Source: Archivesica marissinica
Taxonomy: Eukaryota; Mollusca; Bivalvia; Venerida; Vesicomyidae
Direction: 5' to 3'
Assembly: GCA_014843695.1 (NCBI GenBank)
Contig: CM026400.1
Location: 12,390,447 to 12,454,446 of the forward strand
DNA length: 64,000 nt
Positions 55,401 through 64,000 of this stretch are shown here, piece after piece (positions within the stretch are counted from its first letter, which is position 1; the number at the start of each line of letters is the position of its first letter). Position numbers and translations under genes: made by a program. The notes beneath the pieces were generated by a model, which ran no database searches, had not been told where the DNA came from, and worked only from the letters and a program-made list of their open reading frames with translations.

Positions 55401-58400
55401 CAGTACCGCGAGACTGGCAACACACAGTGCCTTACAGTACACCGAGATCGGCAACACACAGTCTCTTACAGTACCGCGAGACCGGCAACACACAGTGCTT
55501 TAGAGTACCTCGAGACCGACAACAAACAGTATCTTACAGTACCTCAAGACCGGCAACACATAGTATCTTACAGTACCTCGAGACCGGCAACACACTGTGT
55601 TTTACAGTACCGCGAGACTGGCAACACACAGTGCCTTACAGTACATCGAGAACGGCAACACACAGTGTCTTACAATACCGCGACACTGGCAGCACACAGT
55701 GTCTTACAGTACGGGAGATCGGCAACACACAGTGCCTTACAGTACCTCTAGACAGGCAACACACAGTGTCTTACAGTACAGCGAGACCGGCAGCACACAG
55801 TGCCTTACAGTACATCGAGACCGGCAACACACAATGTCTTACAGTACCGCGAGACCGGCAACACACAATGCCTTACAGTACCGCGAGACCGGCAACACAC
55901 AGTGTCTTACAGTACCGCGAGACCGGCAACACACAGTGTCTTACAGTACCTCGAGACCGGCAACACACAGTGTCTTACAATACCTCGAGACCGGCAACAT
56001 ACAGTGTCCTACAGTACCGCGAGACCGGCAACACACAGTGTCTTACAGTACCGCGAGACCAGCAACAAACAGTGTCTTACAATACCTCGAGACCGGCAAC
56101 ATACAGTGTCTTACAGTAGCGCGAGACCGGCAACACACAGTGTCTTACAATACCTCGAGACAGGCAACATACAGTGTGTTACAGTACCGCGAGACTGGCA
56201 ACACATAGTGTCATACAATACCTCGAGACCGGCAACATACCGTTTCTTACATTACCACGAGACTGGCAACACACAGTGTCTTACAGTACCTCGAGACTGG
56301 CAATGCACAGTGTCTTATAGTGCATCGAAACCGGCAACACACCCTGTCTAAAAGAACCTCGAGACTGGCAATACACAGTGTCTTACAGTACCGCGAGACC
56401 GGCAATACACAGTGTCTTACTGTACCGCGAGACCGGCAACACACAGTGCTTTAGAGTACCTCGAGACCGACAACAAACAGTGTCTTACAGTACCTCAAGA
56501 CCGGCAACACATAGTATCTTACAGTACCTCGAGACCGGCAACACACAGTGTTTTTCAGTACCGCGAGACTGGCAACACACAGTGCCTTACAGTACATCGA
56601 GAACGGCAACACACAGTGTCTTACAATACCGCGACACTGGCAGCACACAGTGTCTTACAGTACGGGAAATCGGCAACACACTGTGCCTTAAAGTACCTCT
56701 AGACAGGCAACACACAGTGTCTTACAGTACCGCGAGACCGGCAGCACACAGTGCCTTACAGTACATCGAGACCGGCAACACACAATGTCTTACAGTACCG
56801 CGAGAACGGCAACACACAATGCCTTACAGTACCGCGAGACCGGCAACATACAGTGTCTTACAGTACCGCGAGACCGGCAACACACAGTGTCTTACAGTAC
56901 CTCGAGACCGGCAACACACAGTGTCTTGCAATACCTCGAGACCGGCAACATACAGTGTCCTACAGTACCGCGAGACCGGCAACACACAGTGTCTTACAGT
57001 ACCGCGAGACCAGCAACACACAGTGTCTTACAATACCTCGAGACCGGCAACATACAGTGTCTTACAGTAGCGCAAGACCGGCAACACACAGTGTCTTACA
57101 ATACCTCGAGACCGGCAACATACAGTGTATTACAGTACCGCGAGACCGGCAACACATAGTGTCATACAATACCTCGAGACCGGCAACATACCGTTTCTTA
57201 TATTACCTCGAGACTGGCAACACACAGTGTCTTACAGTACCTCGAGACTGGCAATGCACAGTGTCTTATAGTGCATCGAAACCGGCAACACACCCTGTCT
57301 AAAAGAACCTCGAGACTGGCAATACACAGTGTCTTACAGTACCGCGAGACCGGCAATACACAGTGTCTTACAGTACCGCGAGACCGGCAATACACAGTGT
57401 CATACAGTACCTCGAGACCGGCAACACACATTGTCTTACAGTACCTCGAGGCCGGCATCACACATTGTCTTACAGTACCGCGAGACCGGCAATACACAAT
57501 GTCTTACAGTACGGCGAGACCGGCAATACACAATTGTCTTACATTACCACGAGACAGGCAACACATAATGTCTTACCGTACCGTGAGACAGGCAAAACAC
57601 AATGTCTTACAGTACCGCGCGACCGGCATTACACAATGTCTTACAGTACCACGAGACCGGCAACACACAGTGCCTTACAGTACCACGAGACCGGTAACAC
57701 ACAGTGTCTTACAGTACCGCGAGACCGGTAACACACAGTGTCTTACAGTACCGCGAGACCGGCAAAACACACAATGTCTTACAGTACCGCGAGACCGGCA
57801 ATACACAATGTCTTACAGTACCTCGAGACCGGCAGCACACAGTAACTTACAGTACCTCGAGACCGGCAGCACACAGTAACTTACAGTACATCGAGATCGG
57901 CAACACACATTGTTTTTCTGTACTTCGAGACCGGCAACATGCAGTGTCTTACAGTACCTCGAGACCGGAAACACAGAGTGTTTTACAGTACCGCGAGACT
58001 GGCAACACACATTTCCTTACAGTACATCGAGACAGGCAACACACAGTGCATTACAGTACATCGACACCGGCAACACACACTATCTTACAGTACCTCGAGA
58101 CCGGCAACAAGCAGTGTCTTACAGTACCTGGAGACCGGCAACACACAGTGTCTTACAGTACATCGAGACCGGCACCACACAATGCCTTACAGTACCTCAA
58201 GACCGGCAACACACAATGTCTTACAGTACCGCGAAACTGGCAACATACAGTGTCTTACAGTACATCGACACCGGCAACACACAGTTTCTTACTGTACCTC
58301 GAGACCGGCAACAGGCAGTTTCTTACAGTACCACGAGACCGGCAACACACAGTGCCTTACAGTACATCGACACCGGCAACACACACTATCTTACAGTACC

Positions 58401-61199
58401 TCGAGACCGGCAACACGCAGTGTCTTACAGTACCTCGAGACCGGCAACACATAGTGTCTTACAGTACATCGAGACCGGCACCACACAATGCCTTACAGTA
58501 CCTCGAGACCGGCAACACACAGTGTCTTACAGTACCTCGAGATCGGCAACACAGTGCTTTACAGTACCTCGAGACCGACAACACACAGTGTCTTACAGTA
58601 CCTCAAGACCGGCAACACATAGTATCTTACAGTACCTCGAGACCGGCAACACACAGTGTTTTACAGTACCGCGAGACTGGCAACAAACAGTGCCTTACAG
58701 TACATCGAGACCGGCAACACACAGTGTCTTACAATACCGCGAGACTGGCAGCACACAGTGTCTTACAGTACCGCGATATCGGCAACACACAGTGCCTTAC
58801 AGTACCTCGAGACAGGCAACACACAGTGTCTTACAGTAGCGCGAGACCGGCAGCACACAATGCCTTACAGTACATCGAGACCGGCAACACACAGTGTCTT
58901 ACAGTACCGCGACAACGGCAACACACAATGTCTTACAGTACCGCGAGACCGGCAACACACAATGCCTTACAGTACCGTGAGACCGGCAACATACAGTGTC
59001 TTACAGTACCGCGAGACCGGCAACACACAGTGTCTTACAGTACCGCGAGACCGGCAACACACAGTGTCTTACTGTACCTCGAGACCGGCAACACACAGTG
59101 TCTTACAATACCTCGAGACCGGCAACATACAGTGTCCTACAGTACCGCGAGACCGGCAACACACAGTGTCTTACAGTACCGCGAGACCGGCAATACACAT
59201 TGTCTTACAGTACCGCGAGACCGGCAATAACATTGTCTTACAGTACCGCGAGACCGGCAATACACAGTGTCTTACAGTACCGCGAAACCGGCAATACAAA
59301 GAGTCTTACAGTACCTCGAGAGCGGCAACACACAGTGTCTTACAGTACCTCGAGGCCGGCAGCACACATTGTCTTACAGTACCGCGAGACCGGAAATACA
59401 CAATGTCTTACATTACCACGAGACAGGCAATACACAGTGTCTTACAGTACCGCGAGACCGGCAACACACAATGTCTTACAGTACCGCGAGACCGGCAATA
59501 CACAATGTCTTACAGTACCACGAGACCGGCAACACACAGTGTCTTACAGTACCTCGAGACCGGCAGCACACAGTAACTTACAGTACATCTAGATCGGCAA
59601 CACACATTGTTTTTCTATACCTCGAGACCGACAGCATACAGTGTCTTACTGTACCTCGAGACCGGCAACATGCAGTGTCTTACAGTACCGCGAGACTGGC
59701 AACACACATTTCCTTACAGTACATCGAGACTGGCAACACAGTGCCTTACAGTACCGCGAGACTGGCAACACAGAGTGCCTTACAGTACACCGAGATCGGC
59801 AACACACAGTCTCTTACAGTACCGCGAGACCGGCAACACACAGTGCTTTACAGTACCTCGAGACCGACAACACATAGTATCTTACAGTACCTCGAGAACG
59901 GCAACACACAGTGTTTTACAGTACCGCGAGACTGGCAACAAACAGTGTCTTACAGTACCGCGAGATCGGCAACACACAGTGCCTTACAGTACCTCGAGAC
60001 AGGCAACACACATTGTCTTACAGTACCGCGAGACCGGCAATACACAGTGTCATACAGTACCGCGAGACCGGCAATACACAGTGTCTTACAGTACCTCGAG
60101 ACCGGCAACACACAATGTCTTACAGTACCTCAAGGCCGGCAGCACACATTGTCTTACAGTACCGCGAGACCGGCAATACACAGTGTCTTACAGTACCGCG
60201 AGACCGGCAATACACAGTGTCTTACAGTACCTCGAGATCGGCAACACACAGTGTCTTACAGTACCTCGAGACCGGCAGCACACAGTAACTTACAGTACAT
60301 CTAGATCGGCAACACACATTGTTATTTCTATACCTCGAGACCGACAACATACAGTGTCTTACTGTACCTCGAGACCGGCAACACACAGTGCCTTACAGTA
60401 CCTCGAGACAGGCAACACACAGCGTCATACATTACCGCGAGACCGGCAGCAAACAGGGCCTTACAGTACATCGAGACCGGCAACACACAGTGTCTTACAG
60501 TACCGCGAGACCGGCAACACACAATGTCTTACAGTACCGCGAGACCGGCAACAAACAATGCCTTACAGTACCGCGAGACCGGCAACATACAGTGTCTTAC
60601 AGTACCGCGAGACCGGCAACACACAGTGTCTTACAGTACCGCGAGACCGGCAACACACAGTGTCTTACAGTACCTCGAGACCGGCAACACACAGTGTCTT
60701 ACAATACCTCGAGACCGGCAACATACAGTGTCCTACAGTATCGCGAGACCGGCAACACACAGTGTCTTACAGTACCACGAGACCAGCAACATACAGTTTC
60801 TTACAATACCTCGAGACCGGCAACATACAGAGTCTTACAGTACCGCGAGACCGGCAACACACAGTGTCTTACAATACCTCGAGACCGGCAACATACAGTG
60901 TCATACAGTACTGCGAGACCGGCAACACACAGTGTCTTACAATACATCGAGACCGGCAACATACAGTGTCCTACATTACCGCGAGACCGGCAATACACAT
61001 TGACTTACAGTACCGCGAGACCGGCAATACACAGTGTCATACAGTACCTCGAGACCGGCAACACACAGTGTCTTACAGTACCTCGAGGCCGGCAGCACAC
61101 ATTGTCTTACAGTACCGTGAGACAGGCAACACACAATGTCTTACAGTACCGCGCGACCGGCATTACACAATGTCTTACAGTACCACGAGACCGGCAACA

Positions 61200-61610
61200 C
61201 ACAGTGCCTTACAGTACACGAGACCGGAACACACAGTGCTTACAGTAACGAGACCGGCAAGACAGTGTCTTACAGTACCTGCGACCGGCATTACACATGT
61301 CTTACAGTACCACGAGACCGGCAACACACAGTGCCTTACAGTACACTGAGACCGGTAACACACAGTGTCTTACAGTAACGTGAGACCGGCAAGACAGTGT
61401 CTTACAGTACCGCGAGACCGGCAACACACAATGTCTTACAGTACCGCGAGACCGGCAATACACAATGTCTTACAGTACCACGAGACCGGCAACACATAGT
61501 TTATTACAGTACCGCGAGACCGGCAACACACAGTGTCTTACAGTACATCGAGACAACACACCGGCAACACACAGTGCCTTACAGTACCCGAACCGGCACA
61601 CACAGTGTCT
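61200..61610. other. Indel-rich stretch near the outer end of the right array
   Basis: Deletions at 61215-61300, and an odd ATCGAGACAACACACCGGC at 61548-61566. The damage differs from that at the mirrored left position (6920-7080), so it is not a shared inherited change. Confidence 0.45.
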
Positions 61611-64000
61611 TACAGTACATCGAGACCGGCAACACACAGTGTCTTACAGTACCTCGAGACCGGCAACACACAGTGTCTTACAGTACCTCGAGACCGGCAA
61701 CACAGTGTCTTACAGTACCTCGAGACGGCAACACACAGTGTCTTACAGTACCTCGAGACCGGCAACACACAGTGTCTTACAGTACCGCGAGACCGGCAAC
61801 ACACAGTGTCTTACAGTACCTCGAGACCGGCAACACACAGTGTCTTACAGTACCGCGAGACCGGCAACACACAGTGTCTTACAGTACCTCGAGACCGGCA
61901 ACATACAGTGTCTTACAGTACCGCGAGACCGGCAACACACAGTGTCTTACAGTACCGCGAGACCGGCAACACACAGTGTCTTACAATACCTCGAGACTGG
62001 CAACACACAGTGCCTTACAGTACCGCGAGACTGGCAACACACAGTGCCTTACAGTACACCGAGACCGGCAACACACAGTGTCTTACAGTACCGCGAGACC
62101 GGCAACACAGTGCCTTACAGTACATCGAGACTGGCAACACACAGTGTCTTACAATACCTCGAGACCGGCAGCACACAGTGCCTTACAGTACATCGAGACC
62201 GGCAACACACAGTGTCATACAGCACGTCGAGACCGGCAACACATAGTTTATTACAGTACCGCGAGACCGGCAACACACAGTGTCTTACAGTACATCGAGA
62301 CTGGCAACACACAGTGCCTTACAGTACCTCGAAACCGGCAACACACAGTGTCTTACAGTACATCGAGACCGGCAACACACAGTTTATTACAGTACCTCGA
62401 GACCAGACCTGCAACACACAGTGCCTTACAGTACATCGAGACCGGCAGCACACATTGTCTTACAGTACTTCGAGACGGCAGCACACAGTGTCTTACAGTA
62501 CCATGAGACCGGCAACACACAGTGTCTTACAGTACCGCGAGACCGGCAACACACAGTGTCTTACAGTACTTCGAGACGGCAACACACAGTGTCTTTCAGT
62601 ACCGTGAGACCGGCAACACACAGTGTCTTACAGTACCGCGAGACCGGCAACACACAGTGTCTTACAGTACCTCGAAACCGGCAACACACAGTGTATTACA
62701 ATACCGTGAGACCGGCAACACACAAAGTCTTACAGTACCGCGAGACCGGCAACACACAGTGTCTTACAGTACCTCGAGACCGGCAACACACAGTGTCTTA
62801 CAATACCTCGAGACCGGCAACATACAGTGTCTTACAGTACCGCGAGACCGGCAACACACGGTGTTTTACACTACCTCGAGACCGGCAACATACAGTGTCT
62901 GACAGTACCGAGAGACAGGCAACACACAGTGTCTTACAATACCTCGAGACCGGCAACATACAGCGTCTTACAGTACCTCGAGACTGGCAACACACAATTT
63001 CTTACAATACCTCGATACCGGCAACATACAGTGTCTTACAGTACCTCGAGACCCGCAACATACAGTGTCTTACAGTACCGCGAGACCGGCAACACATAGT
63101 GTCTTACAATACCTCCAGACCGGCAACATACAGTGTCTTGCAGTACCTCGAGACTGGCAACGCACAGTATCTTATAGTGCATCGAAACCGGCAACACATA
63201 CTGTCTTACAGTACTTCGAGACTGGCAACACACAGTGTCTTATAGTGCATCGAGACCGGCAGCACAGTGTCTGACAGTACCTCGAGACCGGCAGCATACT
63301 GTGCCTTACAGTACCTCGAGACCGGCAACACACAGTGTCTTACAGTACCCCGAGACCGGCAACATACAGTGTCTTACAGTACCTCGCGACCGGCACCACA
63401 CAGTGCCTTACAGTACACCGAGACCGGCAACACACAGTGTCTTACAGTACCGCGAGACCGGCAACATACAGTGTCTTACAGTACCTCGCGACCGGCAACA
63501 CACAGTGCCTTACAGTACATCGAGACTGGCAGCATATGGGGCCTTACAGTACCTCGAGACCGGCAACACACAGTGCCTTACAGTACCTCGAGACTGGCAG
63601 TATATGGGGCCTTACAATACCTCGAGACCGACAACACACAGTACCTTACAGTACCTCGAGACCGGCAACACACAGTGTCTTACAGTACCTCGAGACCGGC
63701 AGCACAGTGTCTGACAGTACCTCGAGACCCGCAGCATACTGTGCCTTACAGTACCTCGAGACCGGCAACACACAGTGTCTTACAGTACCGCGAGACCGGC
63801 AACATACAGTGTCTTACAGTACCTCGCGACCGGCAACACACAGTGCCTTACAGTACATCGAGACTGGCAGCATATGGGGCCTTACAGTACCTCGAGACCG
63901 GCAACACACAGTGCCTTACAGTACCTCGAGATTGGCAGTATATGGGGCCTTACAATACCTCGAGACCGACAACACACAGTACCTTACAGTACCTCGAGAC

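Larger units (their letters stand above)
36381..64000 (-). repeat. 34-bp minisatellite, right array (about 810 units, continues past the window)
   Basis: Same unit as 4510-17179 in reverse complement (core CAGTACCTCGAGACCGGCAA). Here the plus strand is the one without stop codons, so long overlapping frames appear on it (for example 44137-46554). The end at 64000 matches the reverse complement of 4663 onward, so about 150 bp of array should remain outside. Higher-order copies are visible: about 40,900-42,550 with 47,375-49,025 (offset 6,475); 43,389-44,880 with 51,487-52,980 (offset 8,098); 45,600-46,130 with 46,890-47,415 (offset 1,286); 49,355-50,000 with 50,436-51,080 (about 1,083); 37,417-37,786 with 37,787-38,156 (370). 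Confidence 0.97.

Noticed and set aside
4510..64000. Centromere satellite
   Set aside because: Unit length alone proves nothing; no CENP-B-like box was seen, and the array is limited to two blocks that may be alleles of one locus.

Overview
The window looks like intergenic, repeat-dominated DNA from an animal, and I read it as most likely a marine invertebrate such as a bivalve mollusc. That is inference from the mix of tRNA-headed SINEs, a jockey/CR1-type reverse transcriptase relic, a Tc1-type transposon, short hairpin MITEs and many minisatellites; no similarity search was possible. I found no intact host protein-coding gene, no credible functional tRNA or rRNA gene and no CRISPR array. 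Nearly every long open reading frame is a by-product of tandem repeats whose unit contains no stop codon.

Layout. Positions 1-4509 are a graveyard of mobile elements: a frameshifted non-LTR reverse transcriptase (2-380), several tRNA-derived SINE copies (397-2552), and a dead Tc1-like transposon (about 2584-4452). The transposon has been entered by a 396-bp LTR mini-element whose two LTRs each carry a tRNA-like sequence (2756-3151), and by a SINE flanked by a 13-bp target duplication (3189-3459). Positions 4510-17179 are a 34-bp minisatellite of roughly 370 units. Positions 17180-23664 are mostly AT-rich DNA with SINEs, hairpin MITEs, an 80-bp tandem array, a 21/31-bp minisatellite and a 59-bp tandem repeat that runs into an assembly gap of exactly 1,000 N (23665-24664). 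Positions 24665-30681 are a single-copy spacer with three more minisatellites (47, 31/19 and 62 bp), SINEs and a TA-flanked MITE. Positions 30682-36380 are the reverse complement of 17180-23664, with scattered substitutions and copy-number differences. Positions 36381-64000 are the 34-bp minisatellite again, inverted, about 810 units and still running at the window edge; its last bases match the reverse complement of 4663 onward.

The dominant architecture is therefore a very large imperfect palindrome whose left arm stops exactly at the gap. It may be a real inverted duplication. The gap position, the near-allelic divergence and the copy-number differences also fit two haplotypes of one locus joined head to head during scaffolding. 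The right 34-bp array is about 15 kb longer than the left and contains internal duplications of several kilobases and islands full of single-base deletions, so its length and fine structure should be treated with caution.

There are no genes working together here. The biology that can be read is the nesting order of transposons, the possible sharing of a 3' tail between SINE families (which suggests a common LINE partner), and the turnover of minisatellites. The most notable single object is the small LTR element with a tRNA-like Pol III promoter region in each LTR.
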